DNA of 64,000 bases from an uncultured Flavobacteriaceae bacterium (GCA_905479065.1 CAJQLB010000019.1:26480-90479), one strand, 5' to 3'; shown: positions 26,903-36,412, numbered from the stretch's first letter. Numbers and translations: made by a program. The notes: generated from the sequence alone by a model not told the origin.

Positions 26903-27778
26903 ATGAATATTGTAATTTTATCTAGAAATGAAAATCTTTATTCAACAAAACGTCTCAGGGAAGAAGCTGAAAATCGTGGTCATGACATTGAAATCATTGA
27001 TCCTTTAAAATGTGATATTATCATTGAAAAAGAAAAACCAACGATATATTACAATGATCGTTATCTAGATTATGTCGATGCTATAATTCCTAGAATTGGT
27101 GCTTCAGTAACCTTTTTTGGCTGTGCAGTTGTAAGACAATTTGAAATGATGAATGTTTTTACTATTGCCACCTCTGACGCCATTATTAGATCAAGAGATA
27201 AATTAAGAAGTTTTCAACGGCTGAGTAAAGCTGGTATTGGTATGCCAAAAACTGTCTTTACAAATTATTCGAGGGATGTTGAAAAGGTTATTTCGCATGT
27301 CGGTGGAACACCTGTGATTATAAAATTATTAGAGGGAACCCAAGGGCTTGGTGTGGTATTGGCAGAAACTAAAAATGCAGCTGAATCTGTTTTGGAGGCT
27401 TTCAATGGATTACAAGCAAGAGCCTTAGTACAAGAATACATCGAGGAGGCAAATGGTGCTGATATCAGGGCGTTGGTTGTGGACGGTCATGTTGTGGGAG
27501 CTATGAAACGTCAAGGGAAAGAAGGTGAATTCAGATCAAATTTACATCGAGGAGGTTCCGCAGAAATAGTAAAATTGAATGAAGCAGAAATTAAAGTTGC
27601 AATGAAAGCGTCACGTGCGTTAAATCTTCCTGTTTGTGGAGTTGACATGCTGCAATCTTCAAGAGGGCCATTGTTATTGGAGGTAAACTCAACGCCTGGG
27701 CTAGAAGGTATTGAAGCAGCTACTCATAAAAATATTGCTCGTGCAATAATTACATTTATTGAGAGAAATAGAAGCTAA
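26903..27778 (+). CDS. rimK: RimK-type ATP-grasp glutamate ligase
   Basis: ATP-grasp ligase that in E. coli adds glutamates to the C-terminus of ribosomal protein S6. The 291 residues match RimK throughout: N-terminal preATP-grasp domain ([24 protein letters not shown]), ATP-grasp core with [15 protein letters not shown] (about 147-160), [18 protein letters not shown], and the metal-binding [14 protein letters not shown]. Length is normal. It is followed after four bases by an AstE-like metallo-deacylase, suggesting a modification/removal pair. The actual protein substrate is not shown by sequence; beta-citryl or other peptide ligation is possible. Confidence 0.92.
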   Translation: MNIVILSRNENLYSTKRLREEAENRGHDIEIIDPLKCDIIIEKEKPTIYYNDRYLDYVDAIIPRIGASVTFFGCAVVRQFEMMNVFTIATSDAIIRSRDKLRSFQRLSKAGIGMPKTVFTNYSRDVEKVISHVGGTPVIIKLLEGTQGLGVVLAETKNAAESVLEAFNGLQARALVQEYIEEANGADIRALVVDGHVVGAMKRQGKEGEFRSNLHRGGSAEIVKLNEAEIKVAMKASRALNLPVCGVDMLQSSRGPLLLEVNSTPGLEGIEAATHKNIARAIITFIERNRS

Positions 27779-27782
27779 ATAA

Positions 27783-28760
27783 ATGAGTGAAAAAGAAGTT
27801 TTAGAAATCTTAGGAGTTAAAGTATTGTTAGGTGACAGCACAACTGTTTTCTTTAACGTTGCTAAATTACACACACAAAATAAAATTGATGTCCCCGTAA
27901 TTATTGAACGCTCAAAAATTCCGGGACCAACAGTATTAGTTACTGCAGGCATTCATGGAGACGAAATAAACGGTGTTGAAATCGTTAGACAGCTTATCGC
28001 TAAAGGAATAAATAAACCAAAAAAAGGAACCATTATATGCATACCCGTCATCAACGTGTTTGGCTTTATTCAAATGGATCGAGAATTCCCCGATGGGCGT
28101 GACCTAAATCGGGTTTTCCCAGGGAGCAGAAATGGTGCTTTGGCTAGCAGAGTAGCTCACAAGCTTACTCAGGAAGTTATTCCTCATGCAGACTTAATTT
28201 TAGACTTTCACACAGGTGGTGCAGATCGCTTTAATTCTGCACAAATAAGAATTACAAAAGGCGACAAGTCGTTAGAAGAGTTAGCGGAGGTGTTTGGAGC
28301 TCCTTTTATTTACAATTCAAAAAATCTGAATAAATCTTTTAGAAATACTGCCTTTAAATTAGGGATACCCATGCTATTATTTGAAGGAGGTAAGTCGTTT
28401 AATATCGATTCCAAAATAACTAATTCAGGTGTCAACGGAGTAAAAAGAGTTTTACATCATCTCGGCATGCTAAGACTTAAATATAAGGTTACAAAGCCAA
28501 AAAAATCAAGCGCATACATTATTGAAAGCAAATGGATAAGAGCCAAATACTCAGGCATGTTTAAAGCCTCTGTTTCTATAAATTCTTTTGTCAATCAGGA
28601 TGACGTCATTGGACATATTACTGATCCTTATGGCAGTTTTAATCATTTTATAAAGGCCCCAAACTCTGGCTACCTTTTTAACATTAATGAAACCCCCCTA
28701 GTTTATCAAGGAGATGCCATATTTCATATTTCTACAAAATTATCAGATGACAAAAGCTGA
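27783..28760 (+). CDS. Succinylglutamate desuccinylase/aspartoacylase-family zinc hydrolase
   Basis: M14-like zinc enzyme of 325 residues. The metal-binding set is visible: His and Glu in GIHGDEINGVE (about 57-67), a second His in DFHTGGADR (about 143) and the DGRDLNRVFPG arginine motif. The C-terminal 90 residues (YIIESKWIRAKYSGMF...) form the beta-barrel seen in AstE-like proteins. Family members deacylate N-acyl amino acids; beside rimK a role in removing added glutamates is plausible but inferred. It starts four bases after rimK and its last 14 bases overlap the folate cyclo-ligase gene. Confidence 0.88.
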   Translation: MSEKEVLEILGVKVLLGDSTTVFFNVAKLHTQNKIDVPVIIERSKIPGPTVLVTAGIHGDEINGVEIVRQLIAKGINKPKKGTIICIPVINVFGFIQMDREFPDGRDLNRVFPGSRNGALASRVAHKLTQEVIPHADLILDFHTGGADRFNSAQIRITKGDKSLEELAEVFGAPFIYNSKNLNKSFRNTAFKLGIPMLLFEGGKSFNIDSKITNSGVNGVKRVLHHLGMLRLKYKVTKPKKSSAYIIESKWIRAKYSGMFKASVSINSFVNQDDVIGHITDPYGSFNHFIKAPNSGYLFNINETPLVYQGDAIFHISTKLSDDKS

Positions 28761-29313
28761 ATTGCGAAAAAAATATAAATTGTTAAGACAAAATACCACC
28801 GAAGAGTGGATCGATGAAAAAAGTTTGACTATTGCAAATCAATTATTAACCCTAAATATCTGGGGTAAATCATTTTATCATCTCTTTTTAACAATTGTTG
28901 CTAACAAGGAAGTAAACACTGACTATATTTTGAATATCCTATCAGGAAAAGACAAGAATATTGTCATTTCAAAAAGTAATTTCAACAGTGTAACTTTAGA
29001 TAATTATCTTCTTACAGATAGTACAAAAATTAAGTTAAATCATTGGAACATCCCAGAGCCAACTGATGGAATCGAAATTGACTCTTCAAAAATTGACATT
29101 GTTTTTGTACCACTTTTGTGTTGTGACAGTCAAGGACATCGCGTCGGATATGGTAAAGGGTTTTATGATAACTTCCTAGGAAATTGCAATCAAGAAGTAC
29201 TAAAGATTGGATTATCTTTATTTGATATCGAAAGTTCAATTGATGATATTCATGAAAAAGATATCGCGCTAGACATCTGTGTTACACCGTCAAGTATTTA
29301 TTACTTTAAATAA
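28747..29313 (+). CDS. 5-formyltetrahydrofolate cyclo-ligase
   Basis: Converts 5-formyl-THF to 5,10-methenyl-THF using ATP, returning stored folate to the one-carbon pool. I start it at the ATG at 28747 (MTKAELRKKYKLLRQ), which matches family N-termini; upstream codons belong to the deacylase frame. The 188 residues contain the basic N-terminal helix and the C-terminal signature PLLCCDSQGHRVGYGKGFYDNFL. It overlaps the preceding gene by 14 bases and ends two bases before the convergent lspA stop, with no terminator between. Confidence 0.93.
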   Translation: MTKAELRKKYKLLRQNTTEEWIDEKSLTIANQLLTLNIWGKSFYHLFLTIVANKEVNTDYILNILSGKDKNIVISKSNFNSVTLDNYLLTDSTKIKLNHWNIPEPTDGIEIDSSKIDIVFVPLLCCDSQGHRVGYGKGFYDNFLGNCNQEVLKIGLSLFDIESSIDDIHEKDIALDICVTPSSIYYFK

Positions 29314-29315
29314 TT

Positions 29316-29936
29316 TTAAATACTCGGGAAAGCACGTTTGTTGAATACAATTAACATACCAACGCCCGTGCTAATAGCCATATCAGCAAAATTAAACACG
29401 GGATTAAAAAACGTAAAATAATCTCCTCCATAAAACGGAACCCATTCAGGTAAATAGCCTTTCCAAAGTGGAAAATGTAACATATCAACGACTTTACCAT
29501 GCAATAAGTTATCGTAACCACCTTCAACGGGAAGAAAAGAAGCTATTTGACCATAGCTATCATTAAATAAAACACCATAAAAAACAGAATCAATAATATT
29601 TCCAAACGCCCCTGCAAATATCAACGCTATCGCTAATATAAGAACATTAGATCCTTTGTGTTTTAAAGCACTATAAAGCCAATAACCAATCCCCGAAATC
29701 GCTATGAGTCTAAAACTCGTTAAAATAACTTTGGCAGTTCTGTCGGATATAAAAGATAAAAAGTCACTGAGTTTTGCACCCCAAGCCATACCATTATTTT
29801 CAACAAAAAGAATTTTAAACCATCCAAACACTCTAACTTCCTCTTGTAGCTCAAAATGTGTTTTTACATACAACTTTGACAGTTGATCAATGAGAAGGAT
29901 AATGGCTATGATCGTAATTATTTTTTTCTGATTCAT
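29316..29936 (-). CDS. lspA: Lipoprotein signal peptidase II
   Basis: Inner-membrane aspartyl protease that cleaves signal peptides of diacylglyceryl-modified lipoproteins. The 206 residues have four membrane helices. Family boxes are present: ENNGMAWG, AGAFGNIIDSVFYG with the first catalytic Asp, VDMLHFPLW, and VFNFADMAISTG with the second Asp. It is longer than E. coli LspA (164) through a loop around residues 120-155, normal for Bacteroidota. It lies beyond the terminator of the ileS-dksA-like unit, so it needs its own promoter, which I cannot see. Confidence 0.96.
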   Translation of the reverse strand: MNQKKIITIIAIILLIDQLSKLYVKTHFELQEEVRVFGWFKILFVENNGMAWGAKLSDFLSFISDRTAKVILTSFRLIAISGIGYWLYSALKHKGSNVLILAIALIFAGAFGNIIDSVFYGVLFNDSYGQIASFLPVEGGYDNLLHGKVVDMLHFPLWKGYLPEWVPFYGGDYFTFFNPVFNFADMAISTGVGMLIVFNKRAFPSI

Positions 29937-29953
29937 ATAGTTGATTGAGACAT

Positions 29954-29996
29954 AAAACTAAAAAGCGTCTCAGTTCTTGAGACGCTTTTTAGTTTT
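29954..29996 (-). terminator. Rho-independent terminator after the DksA-like gene
   Basis: Perfect 19-bp inverted repeat (29954-29972 with 29978-29996) around a five-base loop, 11 bases after the stop at 30008. The arms end in T-rich sequence on the minus strand. It separates the ileS/DksA-like unit from lspA. Confidence 0.9.
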
Positions 29997-30007
29997 TAAA
30001 CCATTTT

Positions 30008-30388
30008 TTATTGCATGTTTTTAGCTTCAATGCTCAAGGTGGCATGCGGTACTAACTCCAGTCTTTTTTTATTAATTAGTTTTCCTGTGACTCTGCAAAT
30101 CCCGTAAGATTTATTTTCAATTCGAATTAGAGCATTTTTTAAGTCTCTGATAAATTTTTCCTGTCTAATTGCTAACGCAGAATTCGACTCTTTACTCATA
30201 ACTGAACTACCTTCATCAAATGCTTTGAATGTCGGTGATGTGTCTTCTGTGCCATTGTTATGGTCATTCATATATGCACTCTTAATCAATTCTAAGTCAT
30301 GTTGTGCCTTATTAATTTTTTCTTTAATTAGTGCTTTAAATGCAGCTAAATCTTTATCTGAATATCGTACTGTATTTTCTATTGCCAT
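30008..30388 (-). CDS. TraR/DksA-like protein without a complete zinc finger
   Basis: A 126-residue DksA-family protein: N-terminal helical part with coiled-coil character (residues 10-92, KDLAAFKALIKEKINKAQHDLELI) and the C-terminal finger region starting YGICRVTGKLI. DksA binds the RNA polymerase secondary channel and modulates transcription with ppGpp. The C4 zinc site has one cysteine left: Cys98 remains while 101, 119 and 122 are Thr, Ser and Ala. This is an expected state in many Flavobacteriia members, so it should fold without zinc. It follows ileS by four bases in the same operon and precedes a strong terminator. Confidence 0.88.
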   Translation of the reverse strand: MAIENTVRYSDKDLAAFKALIKEKINKAQHDLELIKSAYMNDHNNGTEDTSPTFKAFDEGSSVMSKESNSALAIRQEKFIRDLKNALIRIENKSYGICRVTGKLINKKRLELVPHATLSIEAKNMQ

Positions 30389-30392
30389 TTAT

Positions 30393-33300
30393 TTAAATTT
30401 TTTGAATAATCAACTTGGTATTTACATCATCGAAAGCAATTTCCATACCATTTTTTAAGTCATCTAAAATCTCTAATTCATCCGTTAATGTTTCAGTCTT
30501 TAAATACTCTAAATTATTGTTTATTGCGTTTATAATATGTTCATCTTTTTGAAATTGTACTGCAATTCTATCCGTAAGTTCGAAACCTGATTCTTTACGA
30601 AGATTTTGAATTCTATTCACTAACTCTCTTGCAATACCTTCCTGTTTTAAATCCTCTGTTAAGGTAACATCCAATGCTACCGTTAATCTCCCTGAACTCG
30701 CTACAAGCCAACCCTCGATATCACGTGAAGTAATCTCTACATCCGATAACTCTAAAATAATGATTTTTCCATGAATTTCAACATCCAATTTACCCTTTTC
30801 CTCAATATTTTTGATGTCATTAGAATCAAAATTTTGGATTTTCTGTGCGATTGCTTTCATATCGCTTCCAAATCGCGGCCCTAACACTTTAAAATTAGGC
30901 TTAATTTGCTTAACTAAAATATCAGAAGCATCTCCTAAAACTTGGATTTCTTTTACATTCACCTCAGATTTTATTAAATCTGATACCGCAAGAATGGCCT
31001 CTTTTTCTGAAACATTACTCGTAGGAATCATAATTTTTTGTAGTGGCTGCCGCACTTTAATCTTTTGTTTTGCTCTCAATGATAATACCAGAGAAGATAT
31101 GGTCTGTGCTGCTTCCATTTTACGTTCTAATTCCAAATCAATAAGATTGTTATCGCATACTGGGAAATTTGACAAATGAACACTTTCAAATGATTCCTTA
31201 CCTGTCACTAAGTTAAGATCTAAATAGAGCCTATCCATGAAAAAAGGGGCTATTGGAGCTCCCAATTTTGCAACAGTCAACATACATGTGTACAAGGTCT
31301 GATAGGCAGAAATTTTATCAGTTTCATAATTCCCCTTCCAAAAACGTCTTCTACTTAATCTGACAAACCAGTTACTTAAATAATCTTGAGTAAATTCAGA
31401 AATTGCACGAGCCGCTTTAGTTGGCTCGTAGTCTGAATAAAACGCATCAACTTTTTGTATCAGCGTATGTAATTCAGATAAAATCCAACGATCAATTTCT
31501 GGCCTAACCTCGTTTGGAATGTCTGTCTCGATATATTTGAATTGATCAAGATTCGCATACAACGTAAAAAATGAATACGTGTTATAAAGGGTTCCAAAAA
31601 ATTTTCGTTTTACCTCCTCTATTCCATCCAAATCAAATTTAAGATTGTCCCATGGATTTGCGTTCATGATCATGTACCAACGTGTAGCGTCGGCACCATA
31701 AGTATCTAATGTTTGGAATGGATCTGTTGCGTTTCCTAAACGCTTTGACATTTTTTGTCCATTTTTATCAAGAACCAATCCATTAGAAACAACATTTTTG
31801 TAGGCTACTGAGTCAAAAACCATAGTTCCTATGGCATGTAAGGTATAAAACCATCCTCTTGTTTGATCAACACCTTCTGCAATAAAATCAGCTGGAAAAG
31901 AGGTATTGTTGTCAATCAACGTTTTATTTTCAAAAGGATAATGCCACTGCGCATAAGGCATAGAGCCCGAATCAAACCATACGTCAATAAGATCACTTTC
32001 ACGCTTCATGGCCTTTCCTGACTCTGACACAAGCGTTATACCATCAACAATATTCTTATGTAAATCTATTTTGTCGTAATTTTCCTCAGTGTTATTTCCT
32101 ATTTCAAATGATTCAAAAATATCTTTAGTTAACAGCCCTGCTTGGACCGATTTATTCATTTCATTCTTCAACTCTTCAACAGATCCAATACAAATTTCTT
32201 CGGTGCCGTCTTCCGTTCTCCAAATAGGTAAGGGTATTCCCCAATAACGAGATCGAGATAAGTTCCAGTCATTAGCGTTTGCAAGCCAATTACCAAAACG
32301 TCCAGTACCTGTAGATTTTGGTTTCCAATTAATGGTTTCGTTTAAGTCAACCATTTTATCTTTGATATCGGTAACTTTTATGAACCACGAATCTAAGGGA
32401 TAGTAAAGAATTGGTTTATCTGTTCTCCAACAATTTGGGTAACTATGCTTGTACTTTTCAACCTTAAAGGCTTTATTTTCTTCTTTTAGTTTAATGGCTA
32501 ACTCAACATCCACAGAGCGCTCAGGCACTTCTCCTTCTAGATAATATTCATTTTTGACATACTTTCCCGCAAGTTCCTTCATTTCAGGTCTAAATTTACC
32601 TTGTAGATTGACAAGCGGAACTAAATTCCCGTTATCATCTTTTACTAACATAGGAGGTATTTCAGGTTTTGCCTGTTTGGCAACAATCGCATCATCAGCA
32701 CCAAATGTAGGTGCTGTATGAACAATACCCGTTCCGTCTTCGGTTGTCACAAAATCTCCAGAAATAACTCTAAAAGCATTTTCCGGATTATCGTGTGGGA
32801 TTGCGTATGATAGCAATTGCTCATAGGTAATCCCAATTAAATCACTCCCCTTAAAAGATGTACCAATATAGTATGGAATTTTCTTATCGCCACACTGGTA
32901 AAGATCAAGGTCAGATATCGTGTCTAGCTTTTTAAATTTGCCTGAAAATTGATATTCTACTAATTTTTCAGCTAAAATGACATTAATTCTCTCAAATGTA
33001 TATTGATTAAACGTTGTTACTAGAACGTAGTTAATCTTAGGACCAACTGTTAAAGCAGTGTTACTCGGTAATGTCCATGGTGTCGTAGTCCATGCCAAAA
33101 AATAAATGTCTCCCTTATTTTGTAGAAAAGATGGAAGCTTATCAGACATTGCTTTAAACTGAGCGACAACCGTGGTATCAGTAACATTTTGATAAGTTCC
33201 AGGTTGGTTGAGCTCATGCGAACTTAACCCAGTACCTGCTTTGGGAGAATACGGTTGAATCGTGTATCCCTTATACAGCAATTTCTTTTTGTATATTTCT

Positions 33301-33797
33301 TTTAACAACCACCATACAGATTCCATGTATTTTGACTTGTAAGTCACATAAGGGTCATCCATATCAACCCAATAACCCATTCTTTGAGTTAAATCATTCC
33401 ACACATCAGTATATCTCATCACCGCTTTTCTACATGCAGCGTTGTAATCCTCAACAGAAATACTTGTTCCAATATCTTCTTTTGTAATACCAAGTTCTTT
33501 TTCAACACCGAGCTCTATCGGTAATCCATGCGTGTCCCAGCCAGCTTTACGCTTTACTTGATATCCTTTCATCGTCTTGTAACGAGGAAAAATATCTTTG
33601 ATGGCTCTTGCTAAAACATGATGTACTCCCGGTAAACCATTGGCTGAAGGAGGGCCTTCATAAAACACATAAGGTGTCTTTCCCTGACGTGTAGACACGC
33701 TTTTTTTGAAGACATCGTTTTTTTCCCAATAGTTTAGAATTTCTTCAGCTACTTTTGGTAAGTCAAGTCCCTTGTGTTCAGGAAATTTCACAATCAT
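30393..33797 (-). CDS. ileS: Isoleucyl-tRNA synthetase, type 2, with GXHH active-site motif
   Basis: Charges tRNA-Ile with isoleucine. The 1134-residue protein is of the long, eukaryote-like IleRS2 class: GPPSANGLPG..., WDTHGLPIE, the editing domain with TTPWTLPSNTALTV, the catalytic KMSKR (Lys682-Arg686), then an anticodon-binding region and C-terminal extension. The first signature, normally HxGH, aligns as GVHH (residues 57-60, codons 33618-33629), i.e. the first and third positions are swapped. A natural GXHH variant of IleRS2 has been reported to give very high mupirocin resistance while keeping activity. The enzyme is essential, so it must be functional. Cotranscribed with the DksA-like gene. 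Confidence 0.97.
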   Translation of the reverse strand: MIVKFPEHKGLDLPKVAEEILNYWEKNDVFKKSVSTRQGKTPYVFYEGPPSANGLPGVHHVLARAIKDIFPRYKTMKGYQVKRKAGWDTHGLPIELGVEKELGITKEDIGTSISVEDYNAACRKAVMRYTDVWNDLTQRMGYWVDMDDPYVTYKSKYMESVWWLLKEIYKKKLLYKGYTIQPYSPKAGTGLSSHELNQPGTYQNVTDTTVVAQFKAMSDKLPSFLQNKGDIYFLAWTTTPWTLPSNTALTVGPKINYVLVTTFNQYTFERINVILAEKLVEYQFSGKFKKLDTISDLDLYQCGDKKIPYYIGTSFKGSDLIGITYEQLLSYAIPHDNPENAFRVISGDFVTTEDGTGIVHTAPTFGADDAIVAKQAKPEIPPMLVKDDNGNLVPLVNLQGKFRPEMKELAGKYVKNEYYLEGEVPERSVDVELAIKLKEENKAFKVEKYKHSYPNCWRTDKPILYYPLDSWFIKVTDIKDKMVDLNETINWKPKSTGTGRFGNWLANANDWNLSRSRYWGIPLPIWRTEDGTEEICIGSVEELKNEMNKSVQAGLLTKDIFESFEIGNNTEENYDKIDLHKNIVDGITLVSESGKAMKRESDLIDVWFDSGSMPYAQWHYPFENKTLIDNNTSFPADFIAEGVDQTRGWFYTLHAIGTMVFDSVAYKNVVSNGLVLDKNGQKMSKRLGNATDPFQTLDTYGADATRWYMIMNANPWDNLKFDLDGIEEVKRKFFGTLYNTYSFFTLYANLDQFKYIETDIPNEVRPEIDRWILSELHTLIQKVDAFYSDYEPTKAARAISEFTQDYLSNWFVRLSRRRFWKGNYETDKISAYQTLYTCMLTVAKLGAPIAPFFMDRLYLDLNLVTGKESFESVHLSNFPVCDNNLIDLELERKMEAAQTISSLVLSLRAKQKIKVRQPLQKIMIPTSNVSEKEAILAVSDLIKSEVNVKEIQVLGDASDILVKQIKPNFKVLGPRFGSDMKAIAQKIQNFDSNDIKNIEEKGKLDVEIHGKIIILELSDVEITSRDIEGWLVASSGRLTVALDVTLTEDLKQEGIARELVNRIQNLRKESGFELTDRIAVQFQKDEHIINAINNNLEYLKTETLTDELEILDDLKNGMEIAFDDVNTKLIIQKI

Positions 33798-33867
33798 GGT
33801 ATCACTTTTGATTTTGAGCAGCGAAATTAAGCAATTTTTAGAAAAATGAGCCGTTCATTCACTTAAA

Positions 33868-35226
33868 TTAAGTAATCGCCTTCACCAAATCTTCAATCTT
33901 TGAAACTAATTGAATTTTAATCGTAGTGTTCTTTAGTGATAACTTGTTATACTTAGATATAAAAATTGTTGAAAAACCTAATTTTTCTGCTTCTAAAATA
34001 CGCTGTTCTGCCCGCTGAATTGGACGAATTTCACCAGAGAGACCAACCTCTCCTGCAAAACATAGATGATTTTCTAAAGCAACATCTTCATTTGATGATA
34101 AAATAGCTGCAATCACAGCTAAATCTATTGCAGGATCATCGACATTTATACCCCCTGTTATATTCAAAAACACATCCTTCGCTCCTAAACGAAAACCTGC
34201 ACGTTTTTCTAAAACAGCTAATAGCATATTAAGACGTTTAGCATTAAAACCAGTAGTGCTTCTTTGAGGTGTTCCGTAAACAGCCGTGCTAACGAGTGCT
34301 TGTACTTCAATCATTAAAGGTCTCATCCCTTCAATTGTTGCAGCAACAACGTTCCCCGAAAGCTCCTCTTCCTTTTTTGATATAAGGATTTCACTTGGAT
34401 TACTCACCTCCCTTAACCCTGAACCCAGCATTTCATAAATTCCAAGTTCATTGGTTGATCCAAAACGATTTTTATTGACTCGTAAAATCCTAAATACATG
34501 ATTTCGGTCACCTTCAAATTGCAAAACGGTATCTACCATATGCTCTAAAATTTTTGGTCCTGCGATACTGCCGTCTTTGGTAATGTGGCCTATCAAAATA
34601 ACTGGGGTTGCAGTCTCTTTAGCGAACTGAATAAGCTCTGAGGTACATTGTTTTATTTGAGAGATGCTTCCCGATGACGATTCAATGTAGTCACTGTGCA
34701 GTGTTTGAATTGAATCAATCACAATGATGTCAGGCTGTAAGGATACGGTTTGCTTAAATATATTTTGCGTCTTGGTTTCAGTTAATAAATAGCAACTCTT
34801 GGTATTTGGATTAATACGTTCAGCACGCATTTTTATTTGTTTTTGGCTTTCCTCTCCTGACACATACAATGTTTTGAAGGGTAAGTTTAATGCAATTTGT
34901 AACAGTAACGTACTTTTTCCAATTCCGGGCTCTCCCCCCAAAAGTGTCAGTGACCCCGGAACAATTCCTCCTCCCAAAACTCGATTAAATTCCTTATCAT
35001 TAGTCTTTAATCTTTCCTCGCTTGATGTAACAATATCGTGGATGAGTGTTGGCTTTGGTATTTGTTTAGTACCAGCTGTAGTCCCTTGCCAATCGCTTTT
35101 TACTGTTTTTTGTACAAGTTCTTCTGCAATAGTATTCCAAGATTTACATGAGGTACATTGCCCTTGCCACTTAGCATATTGACTACCACATTTTTGACAA
35201 AAAAAAGTTGTTTTAATCTTCGCCAT
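33868..35226 (-). CDS. radA: DNA repair protein RadA
   Basis: RecA-like ATPase that promotes branch migration in recombinational repair. The 452 residues have the N-terminal C4 zinc finger (CQKCGSQYAKWQGQCTSC), Walker A GGEPGIGKST (about 93-102), the RadA-specific KNRFGSTNE motif, and a C-terminal Lon-protease-like domain without protease activity (ITGGINVDDPAIDLAV). All are intact. The start codon shares one base with the stop of the upstream esterase-fold gene, so the two are coupled. Confidence 0.97.
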   Translation of the reverse strand: MAKIKTTFFCQKCGSQYAKWQGQCTSCKSWNTIAEELVQKTVKSDWQGTTAGTKQIPKPTLIHDIVTSSEERLKTNDKEFNRVLGGGIVPGSLTLLGGEPGIGKSTLLLQIALNLPFKTLYVSGEESQKQIKMRAERINPNTKSCYLLTETKTQNIFKQTVSLQPDIIVIDSIQTLHSDYIESSSGSISQIKQCTSELIQFAKETATPVILIGHITKDGSIAGPKILEHMVDTVLQFEGDRNHVFRILRVNKNRFGSTNELGIYEMLGSGLREVSNPSEILISKKEEELSGNVVAATIEGMRPLMIEVQALVSTAVYGTPQRSTTGFNAKRLNMLLAVLEKRAGFRLGAKDVFLNITGGINVDDPAIDLAVIAAILSSNEDVALENHLCFAGEVGLSGEIRPIQRAEQRILEAEKLGFSTIFISKYNKLSLKNTTIKIQLVSKIEDLVKAIT

Positions 35227-36374
35227 TAATACCCAAAATCTCTTTTAATTTGATCTGCTCTTTCAAACATATCATCTTTTGTGTAGCCTCCAATTTCCTC
35301 AAGCATGTAGGCTGATTGATAAGTGCGCATCGCTTTTTTTGACTGCCCTGATTCTTCATAATATCTAGCCAAATAATAGTTACCTAACAATGTTTCTGAA
35401 TACTCTTGACGCGCTAATTTCCCCAACGCCTCAAAATAATCAAATTCTTTTTTCTTCTCTATAGCGGCTGCAATTGCCTTAAAATCATTGATTAATATTT
35501 TCTTTTCCAGTCCAAATAATGACTCAATAATGTCATATTTTTCTTTTAAATAATCAACTGGTGACGTCTCTAAAGCTAAAATTTGATCCTGATATTCTTG
35601 TTTGCTGATTGGTTGAAATGCAAAGAAAATTGATTCAAGAGCTGTTGGTAATGCATGCGCAGGAGTTGTGTAATGCGTTGTTCCTTGAAAAGTATCCATT
35701 TGATATAACAGCTTTTCGTTATTCAGATCAATAATTGCCGTATTTAAGGCGCTAACATCATCCATTACAGGTTTCAAATCATTGTCCGAAGACGCTACGT
35801 AATAAAATATTTTTTTCTCAAACTGTCCTAATCTTTCAGGAATATAGGTCAGCATGTCTGGTGCTAAAAAAGGACTTATATTAATGTAGGCCTGAAAAAT
35901 TGGTTTTGGCTTCAGTAAAAAGTAATTGATAAAATTTGATGATTCACCATGGCCCACAGCGACTTTAAACTTTGACAAACGATATTCCTGCTCCAAATTA
36001 GATAATAACTCCATTGTTAAAAACTCAAAAAAATCTGCTCCTGTTTCTATGGGCAACGAATTTTGCTCGGAATAGTAATTATCTTGATCTCTTGTGTTAA
36101 CTTGATTTACACCAACAACAATGGCTTCAGGTATATCCTCCCAATATGAATAGTAATCCACATTACCAGCCACAGCTTCAAATAAATAATCTCCATCTAA
36201 AACAAGAAACAAAGGATATGACTTATCAGTATTTTCCTCATAATTCCTGGGTAATTGAATTTTGACTTGTCGTGTTTCACCTAATTTTTCAGAAGGATAC
36301 TCTTTATAGATTGTCTGGGCATTTACAATTGAAAAACTAAAGATGCATAAACATGTTTTTATAATAACATTCAT
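35226..36374 (-). CDS. Exported alpha/beta-hydrolase-fold (esterase D-like) protein, nucleophile Ser missing
   Basis: A 382-residue protein with signal peptide (about 1-19, ending VNAQ), an esterase D/Fes-like alpha/beta-hydrolase domain (YPLFLVLDGDYLF near 53-65, INISPFLAPDM near 164-174), and a C-terminal helical TPR-like part (YLARYYEESGQSKKAMRTYQSAYML). The nucleophile elbow, usually GHSxGG, reads GHGESS (141-146), so Gly143 replaces the expected Ser. Ser145/146 are one turn away and unlikely to substitute. A non-catalytic binding role is possible; I would not call it a functional esterase without test. It precedes radA with a one-base overlap. Confidence 0.82.
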   Translation of the reverse strand: MNVIIKTCLCIFSFSIVNAQTIYKEYPSEKLGETRQVKIQLPRNYEENTDKSYPLFLVLDGDYLFEAVAGNVDYYSYWEDIPEAIVVGVNQVNTRDQDNYYSEQNSLPIETGADFFEFLTMELLSNLEQEYRLSKFKVAVGHGESSNFINYFLLKPKPIFQAYINISPFLAPDMLTYIPERLGQFEKKIFYYVASSDNDLKPVMDDVSALNTAIIDLNNEKLLYQMDTFQGTTHYTTPAHALPTALESIFFAFQPISKQEYQDQILALETSPVDYLKEKYDIIESLFGLEKKILINDFKAIAAAIEKKKEFDYFEALGKLARQEYSETLLGNYYLARYYEESGQSKKAMRTYQSAYMLEEIGGYTKDDMFERADQIKRDFGY

Positions 36375-36412
36375 TCTTATTGAATTGTATTTGGTTCTTG
36401 CAAGGTAATTAA

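Noticed and set aside
30811..31179. 122-codon plus-strand frame antisense to ileS
   Set aside because: Shadow of a highly conserved gene on the opposite strand.
34799..35182. 127-codon plus-strand frame antisense to radA
   Set aside because: Mirror of the radA zinc-finger and Walker A region; not a separate gene.
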